Below the pieces are notes generated by a model. It was not told where the DNA came from. It ran no database searches and worked only from the letters and a program-made list of their open reading frames with translations. Shown here piece after piece: positions 1-7,988 of a stretch of 44,639 bases of DNA. The stretch spans positions 1 to 44,639 of the forward strand of contig CAIZEI010000077.1 of assembly GCA_903931945.1 (NCBI GenBank), read 5' to 3'. The DNA comes from an uncultured Hyphomicrobiales bacterium. Lineage in GTDB: Bacteria; Pseudomonadota; Alphaproteobacteria; Rhizobiales; Beijerinckiaceae. Each line of letters starts with the position of its first letter. Within the stretch, counting starts at the first letter, position 1. The position numbers were made by a program, and so were the translations under genes.

Positions 1-901
1 CGTCGATGTCGCCACGCAGATCGTCGGTTTCCGGTCCGTCGTCCATCATCGCCAGCGAAAGTTTGAAGCGGGTCAGGATGGTGCGCAGATCGTGGCTGAC
101 CCCATTGAGCATGGCTGTGCGTTGCTCGATGGCGCGTTCGATCCGGCGCTTCATCTCCGTAAAGGCGAAGCCGGCATGTCGCACCTCGCGCGCGCCATGC
201 GGGCGAAACTCGACCTCGCGGCCCTTGCCAAACTCCTGCGCCGTATAGGCAAGACGCAGGATCGGTCTGATCTGATTGCGCAGGAAGGCGATGGCAAGGC
301 CAATCAGCACGAGCGAAGTGCCCACCATCCACATGATGAAAATATCGGTGTTGGACGCATAAGCCGAGTTGCGCCGCGCGATCACCCGCAACACGCCATC
401 GCCGAGCAGAACGCGCATTTCGATGAATGGGGAATCGCCCAGCGTATCAATCCAGAACGGCAATTTGATTTGCGTCGACAATTCACGCGACAGCGCGCTG
501 TCGAGCAGCGAAAAGAAGGGTTTGGGCGCAGGCGAAGGCAACTGATCGGCCGAGCGGAATTCGATGTCCATGCCAAAACGCGCGGCCGCCAGACGCCGCA
601 AATCATCTTCATTTTCCGGTGTGGGATTGACCCGCTGCAAATCGACGATGGCGCCGATGTCATGCACGACAGCCGCAGAAAGCCGATAGGTCACAGTCTG
701 CCAGTGCCGCTCCATGAAAAAATAGGCGATCACCGATTGCAGGATCACCATTGGCACGATGACAATCAACAGCGCCCGGGCGAACAGACCCTTTGGCAAG
801 ATATCCGCGATCTTGCGGGCGGCTTTGCGCCATAGCGCGCGCGGTCCGCCAATCGGTTGCGGCGCCGGGCGCTGTGATCGCTCGACTGCCCCGGCGCTCA
901 T
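1..901 (-). CDS. Sensor histidine kinase, EnvZ-like (C-terminal part outside window)
   Basis: An open minus-strand frame runs from ATG at 901 to the window edge without a stop, giving the first 300 residues. Visible order: a short cytoplasmic N-terminus, a first membrane helix around residues 33-57 (LLIVIVPMVILQSVIAYFF), a periplasmic sensor loop, a second helix around 190-215, a HAMP-like linker, and the dimerisation/phosphoacceptor helix with the H-box GVSHDLRTILTR, whose His is residue 270. The ATP-binding domain lies beyond the edge. This arrangement is that of EnvZ-type kinases, which autophosphorylate and pass phosphate to an OmpR regulator. The start directly abuts the stop of the regulator gene (902), so the two are surely co-transcribed. 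The signal sensed cannot be read from the sequence. Confidence 0.93.
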   Translation of the reverse strand, partial: MSAGAVERSQRPAPQPIGGPRALWRKAARKIADILPKGLFARALLIVIVPMVILQSVIAYFFMERHWQTVTYRLSAAVVHDIGAIVDLQRVNPTPENEDDLRRLAAARFGMDIEFRSADQLPSPAPKPFFSLLDSALSRELSTQIKLPFWIDTLGDSPFIEMRVLLGDGVLRVIARRNSAYASNTDIFIMWMVGTSLVLIGLAIAFLRNQIRPILRLAYTAQEFGKGREVEFRPHGAREVRHAGFAFTEMKRRIERAIEQRTAMLNGVSHDLRTILTRFKLSLAMMDDGPETDDLRGDID

Positions 902-1615
902 TTACCGGTCCACCGCAAGCCGATAGCCCGCGCCGCGCGCCGTTTGCAAATATTGCGGGTTGGCGGGGTCGCGCTCGATCTTGCGTCTAAGTCGGTTGAT
1001 CTGCACGTCGATGGTGCGTTCATTCGCGCCATCAGAGGCCAGCGCTTCGCGCGAGACGGGCTCGCCCATGGCGCGGGCGAGAACTTGCAACATATTGCGT
1101 TCGCGGTCGGTCAGGCGCACGCTTTGTCCGTCATTTTGCAAATCGCCGCGCTCGATATCGAAAATAAAATCGGCAAAGCGCACCGAGGGCTCCGGCGTCG
1201 CCTCAAGCGTGGGTGGCGCTGCGCGACGCAGGATGGAAGCGATGCGGAGCGCGAGCTCCATGGGTTCGAAAGGCTTGGCCAGATAATCGTCAGCGCCAGC
1301 TTCGAGGCCACGCACGCGGTCGCCGGTTTCCGAACGGGCGGTCAACATCAATATCGGGATGTTGGAGCTTTGTCGGACGCTGCGGGCGAAATCAATTCCG
1401 TTTTCACCGGGCATCATAACGTCCAGGACGATCAGGTCGAAGGCGAGGGAGGCCATCAATCGCCGCGCATCAGCCGAATCCACGGCGGCCGATACGCGAT
1501 AGCCCCGCGCTGCAAGATAGCGCGACAGCAGCGCGCGAATGCGACGGTCGTCATCGACAAGAAGCAAATGGGCGGCGTCATCAGCGGGCGCCTGGCTTTC
1601 GAAAGCCTCTGTCAT
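902..1615 (-). CDS. OmpR/PhoB-family response regulator (PetR-like)
   Basis: This is a two-domain transcription factor of 237 residues. The receiver domain (about 14-130) has the acidic pocket VDDD at 20-23, the phosphoacceptor Asp65 in VLDVMMPG and the conserved Lys in DYLAKPFEP. The C-terminal winged helix (about 145-235) contains LTDRERNMLQVLA and the DVQINRLRRKIE recognition region. It should be phosphorylated by the kinase encoded immediately downstream. The gene overlaps the upstream MarR gene by 4 bp and abuts the kinase, so all three form one operon. Gene order and sequence resemble petP-petR of Rhodobacter capsulatus and its relatives; that name is from memory and not tested. Regulated targets are unknown. 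Confidence 0.93.
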   Translation of the reverse strand: MTEAFESQAPADDAAHLLLVDDDRRIRALLSRYLAARGYRVSAAVDSADARRLMASLAFDLIVLDVMMPGENGIDFARSVRQSSNIPILMLTARSETGDRVRGLEAGADDYLAKPFEPMELALRIASILRRAAPPTLEATPEPSVRFADFIFDIERGDLQNDGQSVRLTDRERNMLQVLARAMGEPVSREALASDGANERTIDVQINRLRRKIERDPANPQYLQTARGAGYRLAVDR

Positions 1616-2154
1616 GCCCGCTCCCCGGTTGGCGATGTGGGCCAGATATGCGCCGCCACCTTGCGTCGCTCGTCCGGGTCGATCATCGCCAGAAAGAAGG
1701 CGATGGCGCTCTCGCGCGAGTCGTCGGGCAACCTGGCCAGCGCGCGCTGGAACCTCCGGCTTTGCAGGCTGGCGAGTTCAACCGCAAGCTTCTGCCCTTT
1801 GAGCGTCGGGTAAAGCTGGCGCTGGCGGCGGTCGATTTCGCCTGGCCTCTGCTCGATAAAGCCCTCGTCGATCAATTCCTTGAGCACCCGGGACAGGCTC
1901 TGTTTGGTAATGCGCAGGATATCAAGCAATTCGGCGATGGTCAGCCCCCTGCGGCGATTGACGAAATGCAGCACGCGATGATGCGCCCGACCAAATTTGA
2001 GGCTTTCCAGAAGGCGGTCGGGGTCCCCGACGAAATCGCGATAGGCGAAAAACAGCAGCTCGATCAGGTCAAACATCGGCGCGTCGAGGGCGTTGCGTCC
2101 CTCGCGCGCAAGGGGCTGGAGTCCATCCCGTCCAGACTGGAACATGGCGTCCAT
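1612..2154 (-). CDS. MarR-family transcriptional regulator (PetP-like)
   Basis: A winged-helix regulator of 180 residues. The centre holds the MarR fold: FGRAHHRVLHFVNRR, then the HTH region LTIAELLDILRITKQSLSRV and the wing LIDEGFIEQRPGEIDRRQR. I place the start at ATG 2154 because AAGGA lies 5-9 bp upstream. The frame extends to a TTG at 2169, but this would abut the palindromic operator and has no ribosome site. First gene of the operon with the OmpR regulator and the kinase (4-bp overlap at its 3' end), and divergent from ilvE. The perfect palindrome at 2171-2191 immediately upstream suggests autoregulation, as is usual for MarR proteins. The ligand is unknown. Confidence 0.92.
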   Translation of the reverse strand: MDAMFQSGRDGLQPLAREGRNALDAPMFDLIELLFFAYRDFVGDPDRLLESLKFGRAHHRVLHFVNRRRGLTIAELLDILRITKQSLSRVLKELIDEGFIEQRPGEIDRRQRQLYPTLKGQKLAVELASLQSRRFQRALARLPDDSRESAIAFFLAMIDPDERRKVAAHIWPTSPTGERA

Positions 2155-2170
2155 TAATCCTTCCCGCAAT

Positions 2171-2191
2171 TATGTCAGTGATATTGACATA
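2171..2191. promoter_or_regulatory. Perfect palindrome, likely MarR operator
   Basis: TATGTCA and TGACATA are perfect 7-bp arms separated by 7 bp, lying 17 bp upstream of the MarR start and about 110 bp upstream of ilvE. Size and position fit a MarR dimer site controlling its own operon and possibly ilvE. The protein-DNA link is inferred. Confidence 0.55.
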
Positions 2192-2299
2192 TTTTGAGGC
2201 CGTTGTTAAGCTGATTTTTCTGGTTAACCCTCAAATCGCAGCGCTCCGCCCGAACAACGGCCCGGATCGAAAGCTGCGGTCGAGCCCAAGGAGCCCGCG

Positions 2300-3172
2300 A
2301 TGTCCGTTCTTCCCTTCGACCAGCGGGACGGGTTCATCTGGTACGACGGCGCTCTCAGGCCGTGGAAGGATGCGACCCTGCACGTCCTGTCGCATGGTCT
2401 CCATTATGCCTCCTGCGTGTTTGAAGGCGAACGCGCCTATGGCGGCAAGATTTTCAAGAGCACGGAACATTCGCAACGGTTTTTGCGTTCGGCTGAAATG
2501 CTCGATTTCAAAATTCCCTACAGCGTTGCCGAACTCGACGCCGCCAAGCGGCTGGTGGTGGAGAAAAATCATTTTCAGTCGTGTTATGTGCGCCCGGTCG
2601 CGTGGCGCGGCTCTGAAATGATGGCGGTCGCCGCCCAGAACGCGACAATCCATGTCGCGATTGCGGTTTGGGACTGGCCGAGCATGTTCGACGTCGCGGA
2701 GAAAATGAAAGGCATTCGGCTTGACATCGCCGAATATCGCCGGCCCGATCCGCGCACAGCGCCCTGCCGTTCGAAGGCAGCAGGTCTATATATGATTTGC
2801 ACCATTTCCAAACACGCCGCCGAGCGCAAGGGATATGCCGACGCGCTGATGCTGGATTGGCAGGGTCGGGTGGCCGAATGCACGGGCGCCAATGTCTTTT
2901 TCACCAAGGGCGGAACGATTCACACGCCCATCGCCGATTGTTTTCTGGATGGCATTACACGCCAGACCGTGATCGGGCTTGCGAAAAAGCGAGGCATCGA
3001 GACCGTTGAGCGCCGCATCATGCCCGAGGAACTTGCCGGGTTCGATGAATGCTTCCTGAGTGGCACAGGCGCAGAAGTAACGCCGGTCTCCGAAGTCGGC
3101 CCCTACCGGTTCACCCCGGGCCAGATATCGCGGACGCTGATCGAGGATTACACGGCTGAAGTGAACAGTTAG
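2300..3172 (+). CDS. ilvE: Branched-chain-amino-acid aminotransferase
   Basis: PLP-dependent fold-type IV (class IV) aminotransferase of 290 residues, close to the usual length. It catalyses the last step of valine, leucine and isoleucine synthesis, moving an amino group from glutamate to the branched 2-oxo acid in the cytoplasm. The N-terminal signature LSHGLHYASCVFEGERAYGG is typical of the family. The PLP lysine is Lys159 in CRSKAAGLYM, the same number as in E. coli IlvE. The phosphate-binding region appears as AECTGANVFF, and the C-terminal GTGAEVTPV loop is present. The ATG at 2300 is preceded by AAGGAGCCCGCG. D-amino-acid transaminase and aminodeoxychorismate lyase share the fold, but the N-terminal motif favours IlvE. 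It is divergent from the MarR operon, across a shared palindrome. Confidence 0.93.
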   Translation: MSVLPFDQRDGFIWYDGALRPWKDATLHVLSHGLHYASCVFEGERAYGGKIFKSTEHSQRFLRSAEMLDFKIPYSVAELDAAKRLVVEKNHFQSCYVRPVAWRGSEMMAVAAQNATIHVAIAVWDWPSMFDVAEKMKGIRLDIAEYRRPDPRTAPCRSKAAGLYMICTISKHAAERKGYADALMLDWQGRVAECTGANVFFTKGGTIHTPIADCFLDGITRQTVIGLAKKRGIETVERRIMPEELAGFDECFLSGTGAEVTPVSEVGPYRFTPGQISRTLIEDYTAEVNS

Positions 3173-3307
3173 GCAGTGGGCCGGCGGTCGTCGCGTTCAT
3201 TGCGGCGTGCCTTGCGCCCAGGACAATGCTGCGACCGGCTGTCCTGAAACAACCGGGCGCATCGCGAACGCGACTTCAGCAGGCAAAGTCAGACCGGGAC
3301 AACCGGA

Positions 3308-3673
3308 TCAGTCGCTCTCGGGGGGGGAACAGGTATAGCCGATGAAGCAAGCGCCATTGTCCTTCGTGCGCGTGAATGCAGGCTGCAAATCTCCCTCCTC
3401 GCGATCGCACTTTGAGTCCTTGCGATGGTAAAGATCGAAGTGATTGGCGCCGGTTTTCAAGATGACGCCGCCTTTCCCCTTGACCATCGAACGCGCCTGG
3501 GCGCAGGTCATTTGCAACGTATCGCCCTCCGCTTTTTCGATTGTCGGGGGCAATCCCGGAGGGCCGATATCGTGCACTTCATTGGCTGCCAAAGCGAGCC
3601 TGGGAACAACGCAGACGATCGCAGCGAACGCGACCCGCGAAGCAAGCCAGTAGCCGTTCTTGATGGTATTCAT
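3308..3673 (-). CDS. Small exported protein of unknown function
   Basis: 121 residues with a clear Sec signal peptide: basic start, hydrophobic core ASRVAFAAIVCVVP, cleavage probably after LALA/A near residue 30. The mature part (about 90 residues) has four Cys (in QMTCAQA, SKCDRE, GACFIG, YTCSPP), enough for two disulfides. The start at ATG 3673 is supported by GGAGGA 5-10 bp upstream. The frame stays open to 3940, but that would overlap the next gene's 3' end and precede the signal peptide. The pattern CAQARSMVKGKGGVILKTG resembles small conserved periplasmic hypotheticals of Hyphomicrobiales. I do not assign a function. It sits downstream of the oxidase-like gene on the same strand, 226 bp away. 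Confidence 0.75.
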   Translation of the reverse strand: MNTIKNGYWLASRVAFAAIVCVVPRLALAANEVHDIGPPGLPPTIEKAEGDTLQMTCAQARSMVKGKGGVILKTGANHFDLYHRKDSKCDREEGDLQPAFTRTKDNGACFIGYTCSPPESD

Positions 3674-3899
3674 TGTATCCTCCAGCATTGCGCCAAATAG
3701 ACTCCCCAAGCGTCGCGATTTCTGCAGCGGGCCTGTCTCGAGCGCCATGATTTGAATCAATCGAAGAAAATGACAGTCGAGCGCACCGTGGTTCCAGATC
3801 AAACGGCGGTCCCAATTTTGAAGCGCAAAACGCGGCCTCTGGATTTTCGTGTAGAATACGTCCTCCGGCGTTTGAAAGCCGGGCCATGCGCGCGAGCCG

Positions 3900-5267
3900 C
3901 TATGCGACCTCAAACCAGCTCCTGGCGCCTGCTGCGGCATGCTCGAAAATGGGACTTTCGATCAGCCATTTGCCCGGCCCTTCGGCAACAAAAGCCGTAT
4001 GCACGGTTTTGCCCGGCGCAATGATGACGCTATCGCGCCAATAGGGCTCCCAGCCATCGTCCAGCGGGTGCAGAAGGCGCATGACATGGCCCTGCACATG
4101 CAGGCTTTGCACAACCGGCGTTTTATTGATGAACCCGAGCGCGACCGGCTGGCCGCGCCGAACTGAAAATAATGGCTTGTCCGGAGCCATATTGCCCCTG
4201 CCAATGTTGAGCGCCCAGACATGCGCGGGATCGCGCCCGGGTCCCTGGATCTCAATGTCGAAACGACGCGCATTTTCAAGATGAATTTGCGTGGGGAGCA
4301 GGGGGTTGGGCGGCAGACCTGCGAACGCCCCACGTTGGGGAGCGGCCTCGCCCGCGCAATCGAACACGACAAGATCGCGGTCGGCCTCCGCGTCCTGGTC
4401 TGTGCGCAAGCCGCCGCCGCGCAGGGTGAGCGCCGCGCGGGCCCCGGGCAAGGCGGGCAGGTCGCACAGGACATCAAACCGCGCGCCGGGGCCGAGCGGC
4501 AGCGTTTTGCCGCTGGGTGCGAAGGGGTCGCAGGGCTGGCCATCGACAGCAATCACAAGGGGGCTGAGCCCTTCGAACATCACCGCCAGCAGCCTTGCGT
4601 TGCAGGCGTTGAGAATGCGCAATCGCACGCGCGCGCCGGGCCTGATTTCGACATGTTGTGGCGCTGCGCCGGCATTAACGGACATGAAATCTCCGATGCG
4701 CCCCTCGCCTCTCGCTGCGCCGGGATCGGGAAACGGACCTGCAATCGCGCCGTCGTCACCGAGCTTCCAGTCAGTGACGATCACCGGCAGATCGAGATCG
4801 ACATCGGGCGGATTTGGTTCATCGACGATCAGCATTCCAAACAATCCGCGCGCTTTTTGCTCGGCTGTATGTTCGGCAAGGCCCGGGCGATACCAGAACA
4901 GCCCGCTATCGAGCGGTGTCAAACGCATGTCGATGCTTTGTCCGGGCAGGACCGGCGCAGGTTCGGCGGCGCTGCTTCGGGCCGAAACGCCGCGCAGGCC
5001 GTGAAATGAGAGCGCCACGGGTTGAGGCAGAGCGTTCGCCAGCCGGAGTTTCAGCTCTTCGCCTTTGCTGATCCGCAAGAGCGGGCCAGGAACCCCGGCG
5101 TTGAAACCCCACACGGCGGTTTTGGCGGCGGGCTCGGGTCGAAGTTGCAGCGCGCTCGCGCGGGCTTCCAGCGGGACAAAGCCGTCGCTGGTTCGCTCTT
5201 GCGACCAGGCCGGCGCGAGGGGCGCGGCGAGCATTGCAGTCATCAGATTTCGGCGGGTGAACGGCAT
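3900..5267 (-). CDS. Tat-exported multicopper-oxidase-fold protein lacking copper ligands
   Basis: 455 residues with a twin-arginine signal (TRRNLMTAMLAAPLAPA) and three cupredoxin-like domains. Homology is shown by FHGLRG (about 90-95), QKARGLFGMLIVDEP, and the C-terminal QSLHVQGHVMRLL and WLIESPIFEHAAAG segments. The copper motifs are broken. Canonical HWHG reads SFHG, the second HxH reads RPG, HPxHxHG reads QSLHVQG, and HCHxxxH reads ESPIFEH, so the type 1 Cys and most trinuclear His ligands are gone. This resembles SufI/FtsP, a copper-free member of the family that acts as a periplasmic scaffold in division, but equivalence is not shown. It is unlikely to be an active oxidase. The ATG at 5267 has GAGG 6-9 bp upstream. 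Confidence 0.85.
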   Translation of the reverse strand: MPFTRRNLMTAMLAAPLAPAWSQERTSDGFVPLEARASALQLRPEPAAKTAVWGFNAGVPGPLLRISKGEELKLRLANALPQPVALSFHGLRGVSARSSAAEPAPVLPGQSIDMRLTPLDSGLFWYRPGLAEHTAEQKARGLFGMLIVDEPNPPDVDLDLPVIVTDWKLGDDGAIAGPFPDPGAARGEGRIGDFMSVNAGAAPQHVEIRPGARVRLRILNACNARLLAVMFEGLSPLVIAVDGQPCDPFAPSGKTLPLGPGARFDVLCDLPALPGARAALTLRGGGLRTDQDAEADRDLVVFDCAGEAAPQRGAFAGLPPNPLLPTQIHLENARRFDIEIQGPGRDPAHVWALNIGRGNMAPDKPLFSVRRGQPVALGFINKTPVVQSLHVQGHVMRLLHPLDDGWEPYWRDSVIIAPGKTVHTAFVAEGPGKWLIESPIFEHAAAGARSWFEVA

Positions 5268-5297
5268 GGGACCTCGAGCGCTCCGGTCAGCCTCTTA

Positions 5298-5409
5298 TAC
5301 CAAATGAGCTCCGGATTGACCTCCGGTCTATCCTGAGCCTTCCGCGCTTCAGCGTGGGCGCGCGTTCGCGTTCGCCAACGGCGATGCGTCAAGGCTCAGC
5401 GCGTTGGTA
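5298..5409. repeat. Possible nested palindromic intergenic element
   Basis: Between two same-strand genes, TACCAA (5298-5303) pairs with TTGGTA (5404-5409), and inside it CTGAGCCTT (5333-5341) pairs perfectly with AAGGCTCAG (5391-5399). The result is a long imperfect foldback of about 110 bp. Nested foldbacks of this size are typical of dispersed intergenic repeats in Hyphomicrobiales. Only one copy is seen in this window, so repeat status is inferred. Confidence 0.4.
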
Positions 5410-5447
5410 GCTCAATCAGCTTTGGCTGCGTTGCGCCCTGTCGCCAG

Positions 5448-6527
5448 CTATAATTTCAGAAGCCGCGCCGCTGTGCCGCCAAGGATCGCAATGCGATCGG
5501 CATCGGACAGATCAGGCGTCGCCAGCACGTGATCGACGGGATTTTTGACCCAGGGAACAGCGTAGTCAGTGCCGATAACCACCTGTCCCGCCCCGCATTC
5601 GGCCACAAGGTGGCGCAGGGCCTCGGGCGTAAACACCAGTGTGTCCACGAATATGCGCTTGAGATATTCGCTTGGCCGGAGTTTCAATGGGGGGCCATTG
5701 CATTGCGCTGGAAAGACTGAACAGCCATAGTCCATGCGCGCGGCGTAGGATGGCAAATAGCCGCCGCCATGCGCTGCGCAGATTTTCAGATCGGGGAAGC
5801 GGTCGAGCGTTCCATCGAAGATCAGATGCGCAAGGGCAAAGGTCGTTTCAAGCGGATTGCCAATGACATTTGACAGCGCGCCCGGGCCCCTGACGCGATC
5901 GCGGATGGTGGCGGGCGCGCCATCGGATTGCGGGTGAATAAAGATCAGCGCCTGCAATTCCTCGGCTTTTTTCCAGAATGGATCGAATTTGGCGAGCGAG
6001 ATCTCCTCGCCCTCGACGCTGCCGCCAATCGCCGCGCCGCACAGCCCGAGATTTTTAACCCCATGTTCGAGTTGTTCGGCGGCCAGCTCGGGATATTGCA
6101 GCGCAACGGTGGCGAATGCGCGCAAATGGTCCGGCGCCTGCTGGCAGAGCGCGCTCAGCTTTTCGTTGTGCAAATCCACAATGCGGCGCGCCATATCGCG
6201 ATCGGCGCCATACCAGAACGGGTTGACGCTCATCGCCTCCACGTCAATTCCATCGGCGCCGCGCTCGGCAAGACGCTGGGCGACAGGCGGCCCCAGAAGA
6301 TTGCCGTTGATTTGCTGACGCGCCGCGCGCTCCATCGGCGTGCCTTTGACGAGATCGATCACATCGGGAATCGCGCAATGGCTGTGAACATCGACCGTGC
6401 GCACACGCTGGCCGCCAATGCTGACTGCACGGCGGGCAGGGGGCGTTTGCGCCATGGGTTTTTGCATTCCGCAACACACGCAAACAGCGCTTGCTGCGCC
6501 TGACAGAAATCCCCGACGAGTCGCCAT
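5448..6527 (-). CDS. Tat-exported amidohydrolase, ACMSD-like (amidohydrolase_2)
   Basis: 359 residues starting with a Tat signal (TRRGFLSGAASAVCVCCG), followed by a TIM-barrel amidohydrolase of the ACMSD superfamily. The N-terminal metal motif is VDVHSH (His48, His50). Further ligands are visible as His in FIHPQSDG, His in AAHGGGYLPSY and Asp in VIGTDYAVPW. Family members are metal-dependent decarboxylases or hydrolases of carboxylated aromatics or their ring-cleavage products; the substrate here is unknown. Export by Tat fits a metal enzyme folded in the cytoplasm, but a periplasmic ACMSD-type enzyme is unusual enough to note. It is 150 bp upstream of the 6678 transporter start, divergently arranged, which may reflect a shared substrate. 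Confidence 0.88.
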   Translation of the reverse strand: MATRRGFLSGAASAVCVCCGMQKPMAQTPPARRAVSIGGQRVRTVDVHSHCAIPDVIDLVKGTPMERAARQQINGNLLGPPVAQRLAERGADGIDVEAMSVNPFWYGADRDMARRIVDLHNEKLSALCQQAPDHLRAFATVALQYPELAAEQLEHGVKNLGLCGAAIGGSVEGEEISLAKFDPFWKKAEELQALIFIHPQSDGAPATIRDRVRGPGALSNVIGNPLETTFALAHLIFDGTLDRFPDLKICAAHGGGYLPSYAARMDYGCSVFPAQCNGPPLKLRPSEYLKRIFVDTLVFTPEALRHLVAECGAGQVVIGTDYAVPWVKNPVDHVLATPDLSDADRIAILGGTAARLLKL

Positions 6528-6677
6528 ACCAGCCTCCCATTGCCAGGCGAACTGCGCCGCGCGGCAGTTCGATCATGGACGAAATGCCGTCCTCGCGCCA
6601 GCGCATGATTTGACAGGCAGGCCTTGCAGCGGGCAATCAGTCGCCATCGTATTTTCCTCCCGCGCTGAAGAAATCAA

Positions 6678-7958
6678 ATGAATGAACCCGTCGCGGATTT
6701 CCACGTACCCGCCATTATCAAGCGCAACGTCGCGTTGTTCGCTGTGTCGCAATGCTTTACGGGCGCAGGAATGCAGTTCGCCTATTTTCTGGGACCGCTG
6801 ATGATGGTGGCCTTGACGGGCTCGGCCGGGCTGGCCGGATTATCTGTCGGGCTCATTGCGCTCAGCCGGTTTTTTGTCGCCTATCCCGTTGGCAAGATCA
6901 CGGATTCCTATGGACGCAAACCCGGAATTTTTTTCGGCCTTGCGCTGGCCCTCGTGGGCACGCTGATCATCGGATTCTCGATGATGCTGAAAAGCCCGGC
7001 GGCGCTGATCGCCGGCATGTTGATTTTCGGAATGGGAATGAGCGCCGCAGCGCAGCTGCGCGTGGCTGCAACAGATATGTTTCCGCCCAACATGCGTGCT
7101 CGGGCGCTTGGCTATCTCGCTTTGGGGTCGCTGCTGGGGCTCGTCGTCGCGCCAGTGATCGTCAACACAACCGAAGGGCTGGCGCGCCGGATCGATTTCG
7201 ATCCGATGGCTTTGCCTTGGCTGATCATGCCGGTACTGATCGTTGGGGGGATGGGCGTTCTGAGTTTCGTGCGTCCGGACCCCAAAGAGATCGGCAACAA
7301 TCTCGGCCAGTATTATCCAGGTTATATCGAACGCGCGCATAGCGATGGGGTCGGCGCAGGCAGCGCCTTCAATGCGATGGCGCTGTTCCGTATTTTGCCA
7401 TCGCGGCTCGCTATTGTGTCCAATTGCGCTGCGCAGGCCAATATGTCGATCGTGATGGTGCTGACATCGCTCGTGCTGCGCCATCACGGACATTCGCTGG
7501 GCGCAATTTCGATTTCGCATATGTTCCATTCAGCGGGGATGTTCGCCTTCACAATTCCACTCGGACGCCTGGCGGACCGGGTCGGGCGGCAGGCCGTGAT
7601 GTTTCCCGGCGTCGCCATCACGATGCTGGGCGCAGGACTTGTGACGTTTACGCCAACCTACGAACTGGTGACGCTCGGCACATTTCTTGTCGGACTTGGC
7701 TGGGCGGCTGCGAATGTCGCCGCGACCGCGCTGATCGCTGATCAGGTGGAAACCAACGCGCGCGGTCGCGCTATTGGCGTCAACGATTCCTTCGCGGCGG
7801 GCGTGAGCGTCGTCGCAGCGCTGGTTACCGGACCGTTGATTGATTTTTACGGACTGCCCGCCGCGGGGCTCTGCGCTGTCGTTGTCGCTGTTCCGCCGCT
7901 GGTCATGCTGGCGGCGGCCCGGGTGTCTCGCGCGCGCGCCGCTGCCGCAGCCGGTTAG
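6678..7958 (+). CDS. MFS transporter
   Basis: 426 residues, about 12 predicted membrane helices. The two halves carry the MFS loop 2-3 motif: GKITDSYGRKPG after helix 2 and its repeat GRLADRVGRQ after helix 8. It also has the helix-5-like GLGWAAANVAATALIADQV region. Such carriers move small organic solutes or drugs using the proton gradient across the inner membrane. The substrate is not evident. Divergent from the Tat-exported amidohydrolase and convergent with a periplasmic binding protein gene, suggesting but not proving a role in uptake of the amidohydrolase substrate or product. A 6-bp hairpin sits just after the stop. Confidence 0.9.
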   Translation: MNEPVADFHVPAIIKRNVALFAVSQCFTGAGMQFAYFLGPLMMVALTGSAGLAGLSVGLIALSRFFVAYPVGKITDSYGRKPGIFFGLALALVGTLIIGFSMMLKSPAALIAGMLIFGMGMSAAAQLRVAATDMFPPNMRARALGYLALGSLLGLVVAPVIVNTTEGLARRIDFDPMALPWLIMPVLIVGGMGVLSFVRPDPKEIGNNLGQYYPGYIERAHSDGVGAGSAFNAMALFRILPSRLAIVSNCAAQANMSIVMVLTSLVLRHHGHSLGAISISHMFHSAGMFAFTIPLGRLADRVGRQAVMFPGVAITMLGAGLVTFTPTYELVTLGTFLVGLGWAAANVAATALIADQVETNARGRAIGVNDSFAAGVSVVAALVTGPLIDFYGLPAAGLCAVVVAVPPLVMLAAARVSRARAAAAAG

Positions 7959-7970
7959 TCTTTCGCGCAA

Positions 7971-7985
7971 ACATTCCGCGAATGT
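7971..7985. terminator. Short hairpin between convergent genes
   Basis: ACATTC and GAATGT form a perfect 6-bp stem around CGC, in the 30-bp gap between the stops of the MFS and binding-protein genes. There is no clear T-run on either side, so a terminator role is only a possibility. Confidence 0.3.
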
Positions 7986-7988
7986 GTC

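Noticed and set aside
92-835. 247-codon plus-strand frame opposite the sensor kinase
   Set aside because: The minus strand encodes an unmistakable kinase with H-box; the plus frame has shadow-like composition.
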